DNA from: UM-FILTER-39-64 sp964367055
Lineage (GTDB): Bacteria > Patescibacteriota > Minisyncoccia > UBA6257 > UBA9933
Assembly: GCA_964367055.1 (NCBI GenBank)
Contig: CAYIWD010000008.1
Coordinates: forward strand, 1-22,146
Length of the DNA stretch: 22,146 nucleotides
Reading direction: 5' to 3'
Made by a program: the position numbers and the translations under genes. Every line of letters begins with the position of its first letter. Within the stretch, counting starts at the first letter, position 1. Shown one piece after another: positions 1-6,677 of the stretch. The notes beneath the pieces are model-generated. The model worked only from the letters and a program-made list of their open reading frames with translations, was not told the origin of the DNA and ran no database searches.

Positions 1-362
1 CTTAAAGCATTAATGTCAAATTTTTTATCAACTTCGTCAACTTCTTTTTTATTAAGAATTTGCTTTTTTTCGTCTCTGATGATTACTCTGTGCTGGCGGT
101 ATAAAATGTACGCCTTGGCGATTCTGGCATGGGCTGTGTCAATTAAGATTTCCTCCACCATATCCTGAACTCCCTCAACTGTCGGCGCCTCGCCTTTTTT
201 AAATTTATACTCCAAACGTTTAATAACTTCTTTGGTTAAATTCAAAGCGGTTTGCCAATTTGCCTCGCCAACTTCAACCGAAGCCCTATAAATAGCGTTA
301 GTAATTTTTTCAATTTTAAACGGCGCTACTTGGCCGTTACGTTTTTTTATATTTCTAAACAT
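1..362 (-). CDS. Ribonucleotide reductase, N-terminal ATP-cone (partial)
   Basis: Only the first ~120 codons lie in the window; the gene runs off the left edge. From the ATG at 362 the protein begins MFRNIKKRNGQVAPFKIEKI, the usual opening of an ATP-cone, and continues to a RIAKAYILYRQHR segment typical of the end of that domain. ATP-cones are allosteric nucleotide-binding domains at the N-terminus of ribonucleotide reductases and in the repressor NrdR. The continuation past the cone (KKEVDEVDKKFDINAL) argues against NrdR, which has an N-terminal zinc ribbon. The linker reminds me of adenosylcobalamin-dependent class II enzymes (NrdJ) of CPR bacteria, but class III (NrdD) cannot be excluded because no catalytic residues are visible. 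It starts 12 nt after the ftsZ stop, so it is probably co-transcribed with ftsZ. Confidence 0.8.
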   Translation of the reverse strand, partial: MFRNIKKRNGQVAPFKIEKITNAIYRASVEVGEANWQTALNLTKEVIKRLEYKFKKGEAPTVEGVQDMVEEILIDTAHARIAKAYILYRQHRVIIRDEKKQILNKKEVDEVDKKFDINAL

Positions 363-374
363 ATCGCAATTATT

Positions 375-1559
375 TTAATGTTTTCTTTTTCTTAAAAAAG
401 CCGGAATGTCCCAAGTTTCCTCTGATTCTTTCTTTTCGGTTTTCTCAATCTTCCCCTTCTTTTTTTTATCTTCAAAAATTGAATTTTGGTTAATTGGCTC
501 TTGTAAATAAGTTTCCTCTATTTTTTTATTTTCCGGTTTATCTTCTGGTATCATCGTTTTTTGCGCAAAAAGATTCTGAGATAAAACGTTATTTTTATAT
601 TCAAAACTTCCGTTAAAACCGGTCGCCACCAAAGTTACTTTTAATTGTCCTTTATTTAATTTTCGGTCAATGTAGGCGCCAAAAATTATTTTTGCCGTTT
701 GGTCAATGTTTTCCGAAATTAATTTTGCCACTTCATTAACTTCGCTCATTTTTAAATCCCTATGGCCTGAAACGCTAAAGAGCACTCCCTTAGCGCCCTC
801 AATTGACATTTCTAAAAGAGGCGAATTAATAGCTTGATTAGCTGCTTGACTAGCTCGCTCCGGACCGCTTGAAATGCCAATGCCAATAATAGTTGAGCCG
901 CCTTCCTGCATCACTGCTTTAACATCGGCAAAATCAACATTAACAATACCGGGAGAAATAATTAAATCAGTAATCCCCAAAACTGCGTTTTTTAAAATTT
1001 CATCAATTTCTTCAAAAGCCTTAACCAAAGACGTATCTTTATTAATAATAGAAAAAATTTGGTCATTAGGCACGACAATTAAAGTATCAACTCTATCCCT
1101 AATCCTAGCCAAACCCTCAAGAGCAATTTGAGATCTTTTCGCTCCTTCAAAAGTAAATGGTTTTGTAATAACCGCCACTGTTAAGACCCCTAATTCCTTG
1201 GCAATTTCCGCTATAACTGGCGCGGCGCCTGTGCCAGTTCCCCCGCCGAACCCCGCAGTAATAAAAATCATATCAGCGCCTTTTAACGCTTCGGCAAGCT
1301 CAGCTCGATTTTCTTCAGCTGCTTGCTGGCCTAAATCAGGATTCATACCAGTTCCTAAACCCTTGGTCAGATTTTTACCAATATGAATTTTTTCTTTAGC
1401 GTGAGTATAATTAAGGTCTTGGACATCAGTGTTAACAGCAATTAAATCAACACTTTTCGGTAGCTCATCAAACATTCTAGAAACTGCGTTATTGCCAGCT
1501 CCACCGACACCCACCACCTTAATTTTAGCTAAATGATAGTCTTTTGATTTTTTCTTCAC
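375..1559 (-). CDS. ftsZ: Cell division protein FtsZ
   Basis: FtsZ is the tubulin-like GTPase that assembles into the division ring at midcell. Numbered from the GTG at 1559 (394 aa), GGAGNN is at about 19-24 and the tubulin signature GGGTGTG at about 105-111. The T7-loop region (LIISPGIVNVDFADVK) is present. A variable acidic/Lys-rich linker leads to the C-terminal conserved peptide (WDIPAFLRKRK) that binds FtsA. The longest frame opens at a TTG at 1589, but this would translate the arm of an inverted repeat (QTSNGV) as an N-terminal tail. I prefer the GTG at 1559, which sits in the repeat arm and gives a normal-length N-terminus; no ATG exists before the GTPase core. There is no clear Shine-Dalgarno sequence. 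It follows ftsA by 134 nt. Confidence 0.97.
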   Translation of the reverse strand: MKKKSKDYHLAKIKVVGVGGAGNNAVSRMFDELPKSVDLIAVNTDVQDLNYTHAKEKIHIGKNLTKGLGTGMNPDLGQQAAEENRAELAEALKGADMIFITAGFGGGTGTGAAPVIAEIAKELGVLTVAVITKPFTFEGAKRSQIALEGLARIRDRVDTLIVVPNDQIFSIINKDTSLVKAFEEIDEILKNAVLGITDLIISPGIVNVDFADVKAVMQEGGSTIIGIGISSGPERASQAANQAINSPLLEMSIEGAKGVLFSVSGHRDLKMSEVNEVAKLISENIDQTAKIIFGAYIDRKLNKGQLKVTLVATGFNGSFEYKNNVLSQNLFAQKTMIPEDKPENKKIEETYLQEPINQNSIFEDKKKKGKIEKTEKKESEETWDIPAFLRKRKH

Positions 1560-1693
1560 CCCGTTAGAAGTCTGTCCTATATAGCACAAAGCTAATTTCA
1601 GATAAACTTTTGTTTCTTCTTATTCCCCCCCGTTATTGCTCCGCATAAAAATTTTTCTGTAAAAATTTTTATGCCAAGGACTTCTAACGGGGT
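1558..1693. repeat. Inverted-repeat element between ftsA and ftsZ
   Basis: Two perfect 15-nt arms face each other: ACCCCGTTAGAAGTC at 1558-1572 and its reverse complement at 1679-1693. They enclose about 106 bp. On the minus strand the first arm begins at the base after the ftsA TAA stop, and the second ends inside the probable ftsZ GTG start. Inside lie a perfect hairpin (1643-1674) and a second C-run/GTTA word at 1625-1635. The same CCCCGTT arm end recurs at 6534-6677 beside pth, so this may be a small non-autonomous mobile repeat or a conserved leader structure. No coding capacity is seen. Confidence 0.75.
1643..1674. repeat. Perfect A/T-rich hairpin in the ftsA-ftsZ spacer
   Basis: A 14-bp perfect stem, GCATAAAAATTTTT at 1643-1656 pairing with 1661-1674, encloses a 4-nt loop (CTGT). 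It lies directly inside the right arm of the larger inverted repeat. It could act as a weak terminator, an mRNA-processing site or a stabilising structure between ftsA and ftsZ. No U-tract follows on the minus strand, which argues against a strong intrinsic terminator. Confidence 0.7.
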
Positions 1694-2917
1694 TTACGGC
1701 AAAAAATTACTGAAAATTTTTCCTAACCAACCTTTTCTGGTTGACAACCAGCTACTTTCTTTAGCGATTTGGTCAAGACCCAAAAACAATAATCCAGCGC
1801 TTGTTGAAAATTCTGGCTCTTCAATTTGGCTTTTAAATTCAGCAGTTAAAAATTCTGTTTCTGAAAAAGACGGAGCGGCAATTTGAACTGGCAATTTCAA
1901 CTCCTGCTTGGCTAATTCTAATATACCAGACATCTTAGCGCCACCGCCGGTAATTACCACCCCAGCCGGCAGCTGTCCTGCTTTACCTAACGATTTTAAC
2001 TCATTATTAATTAATTCAAAAATTTCAGCCAAGCGAATTTCAATTATTTCTGAAATAAAACGCCGATTGACGACCGACCTTAATGTCTCATCTATCTGAT
2101 GAAGCTCAATTTTTTCTTTGCTAGAAATTTCTTTAGAGCGAGCAGCACCGAAAGAAATTTTTATTGACTCAGCGGTTTTAATCGGACAACGCAGGCCAAT
2201 TGCTAAATCATTAGTAATATTAGAAGCGCCTATAGGATATATCGCGGCGGAAACAAGTTTGTTTTCTTCATAAATAGCCATTGAGACAGTTCCGAATCCA
2301 ATATCAATCATCACTACCCCTAATTCCTTTTGATTTTTTGAGAGAACTGAACGGGCTGAGGCCAAAGGATTATAAATTAAACCTTTAATTTTTCCTCCCA
2401 CAATTTCTATGGCTTTAATTAAATTATTAACACTTGGCTTAAAGGCATCAATAATTAAACTATTAACTTCTAATCGGCTGCCAACCATACCCAGAGAGTC
2501 AACGATATCGCCGATTCCGTCAACGATAAATTCCCGGGTAATGGTGTGTAAAATCATCCTGTTGGGCCCGAGATTAATCGCTTGCGACGCCCTAATCACA
2601 CGCTCAATGTCTTCAGAGTAAATTTCATTATCAGCACGCGAAACCGCCACGATGCCCCGAGAATTTTGAATCTTAATATTAGCGCCGCCGACATTGACAA
2701 AAATATTTTTAAGCGCCGATTTATTGATTTGTCTTACTTCTTTAAAGGCCGACTTTAATGATTGAACGGTTTCTTCAAAAGTAGATATTTCTCCTTTTCT
2801 AAAACCGATTGAGGGAATTTTAAAAACGCCTAACAAAGATAATTGACCATCTCTTTGAGCTTCAACGACCAAGGCCTTGATTTGAGATGAACCGATGTCT
2901 AAGGCAGTTATGTACAT
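1694..2917 (-). CDS. ftsA: Cell division protein FtsA
   Basis: FtsA is the actin-like ATPase that tethers FtsZ filaments to the membrane. The 407-aa protein has the actin-fold phosphate-1 motif at the N-terminus (ALDIGSSQIKALVVE), a SHS2/1C-like insert at about 80-165, phosphate-2 (VVMIDIGFGTVSMAIYE, about 200-216) and the adenosine motif (GVVITGGGAKMSG, about 325). It ends in an amphipathic segment (WLGKIFSNFLP) of the kind that inserts into the inner leaflet. The ATG at 2917 is immediately followed by the family's conserved opening. ftsZ follows on the same strand. The 133-nt spacer upstream is filled with degenerate repeats rather than an obvious promoter. Confidence 0.97.
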   Translation of the reverse strand: MYITALDIGSSQIKALVVEAQRDGQLSLLGVFKIPSIGFRKGEISTFEETVQSLKSAFKEVRQINKSALKNIFVNVGGANIKIQNSRGIVAVSRADNEIYSEDIERVIRASQAINLGPNRMILHTITREFIVDGIGDIVDSLGMVGSRLEVNSLIIDAFKPSVNNLIKAIEIVGGKIKGLIYNPLASARSVLSKNQKELGVVMIDIGFGTVSMAIYEENKLVSAAIYPIGASNITNDLAIGLRCPIKTAESIKISFGAARSKEISSKEKIELHQIDETLRSVVNRRFISEIIEIRLAEIFELINNELKSLGKAGQLPAGVVITGGGAKMSGILELAKQELKLPVQIAAPSFSETEFLTAEFKSQIEEPEFSTSAGLLFLGLDQIAKESSWLSTRKGWLGKIFSNFLP

Positions 2918-3058
2918 AAAATTCTAAATCCTAAATACTAAATCCTAAACAAATTCCAATAATTCAAATTCCAAATTTTAAACAATAAATAAAAAGTTTG
3001 TGATTTGAGATTTAGAATTTGTGATTTGTTTAGAATTTAGGATTTAGAGTTTAGAGTT
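2918..3058. repeat. Degenerate inverted intergenic repeat (AAATCCTAAAT type)
   Basis: The spacer between ybeY and ftsA consists of variants of the words aaatcctaaa, aaattctaaa and aaattccaa. The left half (about 2918-2954) is the approximate reverse complement of the right half (about 3014-3058), which reads as gatttagaatttg and related words. The ybeY stop TAA at 3051-3053 is itself part of the repeat. Low-complexity words of this type are, from memory, common between genes in CPR genomes. The arms could pair in RNA, but pairing would be imperfect and A/U-rich. Confidence 0.75.
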
Positions 3059-3458
3059 TGCGGAGCAACTTTTGCTCCGCCTTTTCCATCTTCATTCTAT
3101 CATTTTTACTGCCGTGTTTGAAGCCCAAAAGGTGAAGCAGACCGTGGACAAGTAGTTGGTTAATTGGGTAATCAGTGATTGGAAATTTGAGGTAGATTTC
3201 ACCGATTTTTTTGGCTTTTGAAGGTGGGGAGATAAAATTCCTTGGCTCTTCAAAACTTAGAATATTGGCTACTTTGTCCTTATTTCTGAATTTTTTATTT
3301 AAAAACCTCATTTTTCGCCCGTTCGTCAGATAAATCTCCACCGAAACATTATCTTTCTTTGAAATTTTCAGTATTTTAGAGGCGGTCTTTTTTATTTCTT
3401 TTTCAATCTTTTTACTAATCGGCCGACGGATTAAACCTATAATTGAAACTACGTTCAT
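3051..3458 (-). CDS. ybeY: Endoribonuclease YbeY (rRNA maturation factor)
   Basis: YbeY is a single-strand metal-dependent endoribonuclease needed for 16S rRNA 3'-end maturation and ribosome quality control. The 135-aa protein carries the family signature HGLLHLLGFKHG near residues 105-116, whose three histidines bind zinc (HxxxHxxxxxH). An upstream segment with an acidic residue (KKIGEIYLKFP) matches the family's GDI.I region. The ATG at 3458 overlaps the yqeY TGA by 4 nt (ATGA), supporting this start and translational coupling. The last codons (AEQKLLRKL-stop) are built from a perfect hairpin and the adjoining intergenic repeat, so the natural C-terminus has probably been replaced by repeat sequence. 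Confidence 0.93.
   Translation of the reverse strand: MNVVSIIGLIRRPISKKIEKEIKKTASKILKISKKDNVSVEIYLTNGRKMRFLNKKFRNKDKVANILSFEEPRNFISPPSKAKKIGEIYLKFPITDYPINQLLVHGLLHLLGFKHGSKNDRMKMEKAEQKLLRKL
3060..3080. repeat. Perfect 9-bp hairpin at the 3' end of ybeY
   Basis: GCGGAGCAA at 3060-3068 pairs with TTGCTCCGC at 3072-3080 across a 3-nt loop. It lies wholly inside the last codons of ybeY. The same 9-mer (TTGCTCCGC) occurs at 1636-1644 in the ftsA-ftsZ spacer, which suggests a recurring genomic word. On the minus strand it is not followed by a U-tract, so a terminator role is weak. Confidence 0.75.
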
Positions 3459-3910
3459 TTCAATTTACTCTTGACTATTTCGCTTACGAGCGACGCATCC
3501 GCTCTGCCTTTTAAGTCCTTCATCGCTTCAGCCATTACTTTGCCGAATTCCTTAATTTCTTTGGCGCCGGTACTAATAATCGCGGCTTTGACGATTTTCT
3601 CAATTTCTTCTTGATTCATTTGCTCCGGCAGATATTTTTTAATGATTTCCAATTCTTTGGTTTCTTTTTCCGCTAAATCATTTCGATTGCCCTTAACATA
3701 AAGTTCAGCCGCTTCTTTCCTTTTTTTTGCCTCGCGAGTCAAAACTTCAATTACCTCGTCGTCTGACAAGACTGCTTCCAATCCTTTGCCTTTTTTCTCA
3801 ATTTCTTTATTGTGAAGAGCGGCTATAGTCATACGCAAAACACCGACTTCAAAGTTATTGCCGGACTTCATCGCAATTTTTAAATCATCAGTGATTTTAG
3901 AATGAAGCAT
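3455..3910 (-). CDS. yqeY: GatB/YqeY domain protein
   Basis: A 151-aa YqeY family protein, related to the C-terminal helical domain of GatB, the tRNA-binding part of the Asp/Glu-tRNA amidotransferase. It shows the family's N-terminal DLKIAMKSGNNFEVGVLRM, a central EVLTREAKKRKEAAELYVKG, the LEIIKKYLPEQM segment and the C-terminal GKVMAEAMKDLKGRADASLV. Stand-alone YqeY proteins are widespread, commonly beside rpsU, as here; their precise role is not settled, though tRNA binding is a reasonable inference. The start lies 5 nt from the rpsU stop and the stop overlaps ybeY (ATGA), so the three genes look like one operon. Confidence 0.93.
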   Translation of the reverse strand: MLHSKITDDLKIAMKSGNNFEVGVLRMTIAALHNKEIEKKGKGLEAVLSDDEVIEVLTREAKKRKEAAELYVKGNRNDLAEKETKELEIIKKYLPEQMNQEEIEKIVKAAIISTGAKEIKEFGKVMAEAMKDLKGRADASLVSEIVKSKLK

Positions 3911-3915
3911 AAAAT

Positions 3916-4125
3916 TTACATTGTTCCCATTTTTCTCGCCTTCTCCACTTCTTTCCGTTTTTCTTCACGGTGTATTGCCGAAACGCGTTTTCTGAATTTG
4001 GTAACCCGCCGTCTTTTATACTTTCTTTTTTTGGCTTCACGCAAAATTCCGCTTTGCTGAATTTTTTTAGAAAAGCGGTACAAGAAAGCGCTTATTGGTT
4101 CTCCTTCGCGACGTTTTAATTCCAT
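3916..4125 (-). CDS. rpsU: 30S ribosomal protein S21
   Basis: A 69-aa very basic protein with the S21 pattern: an N-terminal REGEPISAFLYRFSKKIQQSGILREAKKRK segment followed by an Arg/Lys-rich helix (RRRVTKFRKR). S21 binds the 30S subunit near the anti-Shine-Dalgarno end of 16S rRNA and aids initiation. The ATG at 4125 is preceded directly by a perfect small hairpin (4126-4140) and lacks a Shine-Dalgarno sequence. yqeY follows after 5 nt, a common neighbour of rpsU. Confidence 0.94.
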   Translation of the reverse strand: MELKRREGEPISAFLYRFSKKIQQSGILREAKKRKYKRRRVTKFRKRVSAIHREEKRKEVEKARKMGTM

Positions 4126-4140
4126 GTTTGCTTTGCAAAC
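4126..4140. repeat. Small perfect hairpin abutting the rpsU start
   Basis: GTTTGC at 4126-4131 pairs with GCAAAC at 4135-4140 across a 3-nt loop. In the leftward transcript it ends at the base before the rpsU ATG, so if stable it could limit ribosome access. It has the same stem-plus-3-nt-loop layout as the hairpins at 3060-3080 and 15152-15172. Confidence 0.6.
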
Positions 4141-4237
4141 CCACTAAATATCACTAATATAAATTCGCTTCGCTCATTTACACTAAATGCCACTAAACTT
4201 TGGTGGCTATTAGTTTTATATTAGTGTTTATTAGTGG
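4141..4237. repeat. Inverted CACTAATA repeat between rpsU and the HIT gene
   Basis: The arm at 4141-4163 (opening CCACTAAATATCACTAATAT) is the near reverse complement of 4215-4237, with exact 7-nt and 12-nt blocks at the two ends of the arms. Between them are further cactaaatgccactaaa / ggtggctattag words that can pair with one another. The result is a long imperfect stem-loop filling most of the 127-nt spacer between the HIT gene and rpsU. It is non-coding and may be a small mobile or palindromic repeat. Confidence 0.75.
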
Positions 4238-4252
4238 ATTACTTTAATAATT

Positions 4253-4594
4253 TTAAATATCAATTTTACCAGCCTCATCTTCCCAGCCCCCTAATAAATG
4301 GAGGTGAAGATGATCAATTATTTGTCCGCCTTCTCTACCTACATTAAACACCAACTTATAACCTTTTAGCCCGAGTTTTCCCGCCAGCGTCTTGGCGCTA
4401 AAAATCATTTTAGAAATAATTTCCTGATGATTATTTTGCAGATGAATAATTGATTGAATATGCTCCTTGGGAACGATAAGATAGTGGATTGGCGCCGACA
4501 GCTTAATATCAGGAAAAATTACAAGCTGGTCGTCCTCGTAGACGATATCTGTCGGAACTTCATGTTTGATAATTTTACAAAAAATACAATCCAT
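4253..4594 (-). CDS. HIT family hydrolase (histidine triad)
   Basis: A 113-aa HIT protein. It opens with the family's MDCIFCKIIKHEVPT, including the two cysteines found in many HINT-type members. It has the central PHYLIVPKEHI strand and the triad HLHLHLLGG near residues 96-104. HINT-type enzymes hydrolyse adenosine phosphoramidates and related nucleotide conjugates through a His nucleophile; the cellular substrate is usually unknown. The start is 1 nt downstream of the hisS stop, so it is translated from the same message as hisS. Confidence 0.93.
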   Translation of the reverse strand: MDCIFCKIIKHEVPTDIVYEDDQLVIFPDIKLSAPIHYLIVPKEHIQSIIHLQNNHQEIISKMIFSAKTLAGKLGLKGYKLVFNVGREGGQIIDHLHLHLLGGWEDEAGKIDI

Positions 4595-4595
4595 T

Positions 4596-5909
4596 TTACC
4601 TTATCCTTCGTTTCACCTCTTCCACTATTTTACTTAGCGGCACAGTTTCTTGTACGCCGCTTTTCATATCTCTAATAATAATATTATCTTCAAAAACCTC
4701 ACGCTGACCCAAAATTAAGGCAATCTCCGCTTCTTCTTTATCGGCCACCTTCAATTGCGATTTAAGCGATTCTTTTCCTAGCGATTCATAAACCTTAATG
4801 CCGGCGCGACGAAACTCTTCGATTAATGAAAGGCCTCTTTTTTTAGCCGGCTTTCCAATTTGAATGAAAAAAACTTTTGCTTTTGTCCTAGGCGTGCCGG
4901 CTATTTCCTGGACCTTCATTATTTCAATAATTGCCTCAGCTCCCAAAGCGCAACCAACTGCTGACAAACTGCTTTTTCTAGCCCCCAACATTTCTCCTAA
5001 ATAGTCGTAGCGACCTCCGCCAGCCAGCGCAATACTTTGTCCTTCTGAAAATACCTCAAAAACAGTCCGACTATAATAATCTAATCCCCTGACTAAATGA
5101 GTATTAAGAGTATAGGGCAAACTAATTTCATCCAAATATTCTAAAACCCCTCGAAAATGACTCCGACACGAAGAACAAAGATAATCAAGCATTATGGGCG
5201 CCTGCGCTTTTACTTTTCCGCAATTTTCGTTTTTACAATCAAGCAAGCGCAAAGGATTTAAGGTCAGTCGCCGACGGCAATCTTTGCAGATTTTAGTTGA
5301 TAATTTTCGGTAATAATCCTGTAATTTTCGGCGATAAGACGAACGACAATTTTTACAACCCAAACTATTTATATGAACAACGGGTTTTTTTATTTTTAAT
5401 TCCTCAATCAAGCGAAAACCGACTAAAATTATTTGAGCGTCATAAATTGGATCATCTTCGCCTCCCAGAATTTCAAAACCAATTTGATGAAATTGCCTGA
5501 AGCGACCGAATTGCGGCTGTTGATAACGGAAAAAAGGCCCGAAATAATAAAGTTTTAACGGCTGAGGTAGTCGCGATAAACCATGTTGAAAATAGGATCT
5601 GACAATGCCAGGAGTATTTTCTGGCCTTAACGCTAAACGATCTCCGCCTTTAGTTCTTAATGTAAACATCTCTTTCTCAACAATATCACTAGTTGAGCCA
5701 GTTCCCCTCTCAAAAATTTCGGTTGTTTCTAAAATCGGCGTATCAATTCTTAAAAAATTATAAAAATTAGCCACCTCCTGGCTTATTTTTCTAAGTTTTT
5801 CCCACCAGGGCTGTTCTCCCGGCAAAATATCGTGCATACCCTTGGGGCTTTGAAAAAATAATTTGCCTTTTTGCTTTTCGTTAATTTTCTTTTTTAAACG
5901 CTTAGACAT
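4596..5909 (-). CDS. hisS: Histidyl-tRNA synthetase
   Basis: A class II aminoacyl-tRNA synthetase that charges tRNA-His. The 437-aa protein shows motif 1 (around WWEKLRKISQEVANFYNF), TxxFERGTGSTSDIVEKEMF, motif 2 (RPENTPGIVR and FRYQQPQFGRFRQFHQIGFE), the histidine-specific LVRGLDYYSRTVFEV and the motif 3 region ALAGGGRYDYL. A C-terminal anticodon-binding domain covers about 345-437. The insertion domain carries four Cys pairs or half-pairs (CKNC, CKDC, C...C, CSSC), as in many bacterial HisRS sequences, and may bind zinc. It lies 5 nt after lepB and 1 nt before the HIT gene. Confidence 0.97.
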   Translation of the reverse strand: MSKRLKKKINEKQKGKLFFQSPKGMHDILPGEQPWWEKLRKISQEVANFYNFLRIDTPILETTEIFERGTGSTSDIVEKEMFTLRTKGGDRLALRPENTPGIVRSYFQHGLSRLPQPLKLYYFGPFFRYQQPQFGRFRQFHQIGFEILGGEDDPIYDAQIILVGFRLIEELKIKKPVVHINSLGCKNCRSSYRRKLQDYYRKLSTKICKDCRRRLTLNPLRLLDCKNENCGKVKAQAPIMLDYLCSSCRSHFRGVLEYLDEISLPYTLNTHLVRGLDYYSRTVFEVFSEGQSIALAGGGRYDYLGEMLGARKSSLSAVGCALGAEAIIEIMKVQEIAGTPRTKAKVFFIQIGKPAKKRGLSLIEEFRRAGIKVYESLGKESLKSQLKVADKEEAEIALILGQREVFEDNIIIRDMKSGVQETVPLSKIVEEVKRRIR

Positions 5910-5914
5910 AATAA

Positions 5915-6463
5915 TTAATACGCTGGTTTCTCTACTGCCATCACCTTATTAAATGGCCAAAGCCGAAGTCGGACTAAACCGACAATTTCAGATTTCGCTA
6001 AATTTCCCCAACTCCGGGAATCAAAACTGTAATTACGATTATCGCCCATAACAAAATATTCATTTTCTTTTAAAATAATTTCTTCTTGACCCGAAGTTTT
6101 AAGTCCCGGCGGCAAATAGTTTTCACCCAAAACAAAACCATTAAGATATTGGCTATTAAAAACAGTAATTTTACCGTCTTTAATTATTAATCTTTCACCC
6201 GGTAAACCAATGATTCTTTTAATATAATAAGTGCTCTCATCTTTTGGATAATGGAAAACTATCACTTCTCCCCTTTGGGGAGCACGAAGAGTATAGCTAA
6301 TTTCATCAACCAAGAGGTAATCACCCGAAGCAAAGCTCGGCTCCATCGAGGCGCCGGAAACCAAAAATGGCTGAATCAAAAAATTCCGGATAATAAAAAC
6401 TGCGATAACTGCCACTAAAACAATTTCAAAAATTTCCCAAAGCGAATAAAGAAAAGATTTCAT
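5915..6463 (-). CDS. lepB: Signal peptidase I
   Basis: Membrane-bound serine protease that cleaves signal peptides from exported proteins. The 182-aa protein has one N-terminal transmembrane helix (about 8-26), then the catalytic Ser in SGASMEPSF (near 39), box C/D with the general-base Lys in YYIKRIIGLPGE (near 80), and the C-terminal box E (MGDNRNYSFDSRSWG). This is the short Gram-positive-like type with a single N-terminal anchor. The ATG at 6461-6463 sits at the centre of a 14-bp palindrome (6456-6469) and has no Shine-Dalgarno sequence. It heads the leftward block and is transcribed divergently from pth. Confidence 0.96.
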   Translation of the reverse strand: MKSFLYSLWEIFEIVLVAVIAVFIIRNFLIQPFLVSGASMEPSFASGDYLLVDEISYTLRAPQRGEVIVFHYPKDESTYYIKRIIGLPGERLIIKDGKITVFNSQYLNGFVLGENYLPPGLKTSGQEEIILKENEYFVMGDNRNYSFDSRSWGNLAKSEIVGLVRLRLWPFNKVMAVEKPAY

Positions 6464-6468
6464 GAAAT

Positions 6469-6533
6469 CAATAAATAACTAATTTATTGCGAATTTACGA
6501 ATTTATATTATAATTAAAATCTATGAAAGTCAA
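6469..6533. promoter_or_regulatory. Divergent promoter region, lepB / pth
   Basis: Rightward: TTGCGA at 6487-6492, a 16-nt spacer and TATAAT at 6509-6514. Leftward: a -35-like TTGACT (AGTCAA on the plus strand at 6528-6533) with TAATAT after 17 nt or TATAAT after 15 nt. A small hairpin with an 8-bp stem (6469-6489) lies in the lepB leader. The rightward start site would fall near 6521, almost at an ATG (6523) of a 31-codon ORF. Assignments rest on consensus matching only. Confidence 0.55.
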
Positions 6534-6618
6534 ACCCCGTTATGACAACGGCGATAGGCTTAAATCAATTTGTCGTCATTTTAGCCATCGGCCCAAGAAT
6601 AAAGGTCTAAAAAACTGA
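6523..6618 (+). CDS. Possible 31-aa leader ORF upstream of pth
   Basis: An uninterrupted ORF of 31 codons plus TGA, beginning MKVKPRYDNGDRLK, very basic, no recognised family. A TATAAT box ends 8 nt before its ATG, so any transcript would be leaderless or nearly so. Codons 4-11 coincide with the left arm of the inverted repeat 6534-6677, so the reading frame may be incidental to a structural element. It ends 3 nt before the first candidate pth start. It could be a leader peptide, or just untranslated leader RNA. Low certainty. Confidence 0.25.
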   Translation: MKVKPRYDNGDRLKSICRHFSHRPKNKGLKN

Positions 6619-6677
6619 ATTATGGTTCAAAATAACAATTTAAGCAACAAATTGAAATCGCCGTTGTCATACGGGGT
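6534..6677. repeat. Inverted-repeat element spanning the pth leader and start
   Basis: ACCCCGTTATGACAACGGCG+AT at 6534-6555 is matched by its reverse complement at 6657-6677 with a single 1-nt gap: 21 paired bases about 100 nt apart. Each arm also contains a mini-stem (CCGTT/AACGG in the left arm, CCGT/ACGG in the right). The right arm runs into pth codons for SYGVKLIIGLGNP. Outer ends and overall size (about 144 bp) match the element at 1558-1693. Confidence 0.75.

Noticed and set aside
1560..1589. ftsZ start at the TTG at 1589
   Set aside because: It adds a repeat-derived tail (QTSNG) with no family support and no Shine-Dalgarno sequence; GTG at 1559 gives a normal N-terminus.
2918..3058. 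Replication origin or iteron array between ftsA and ybeY
   Set aside because: The words are degenerate and inverted, with no DnaA boxes or replication gene; this looks like a general intergenic repeat.
4141..4237. CRISPR-like array
   Set aside because: The repeats are short, inverted and degenerate, with no regular spacers and no cas genes nearby.
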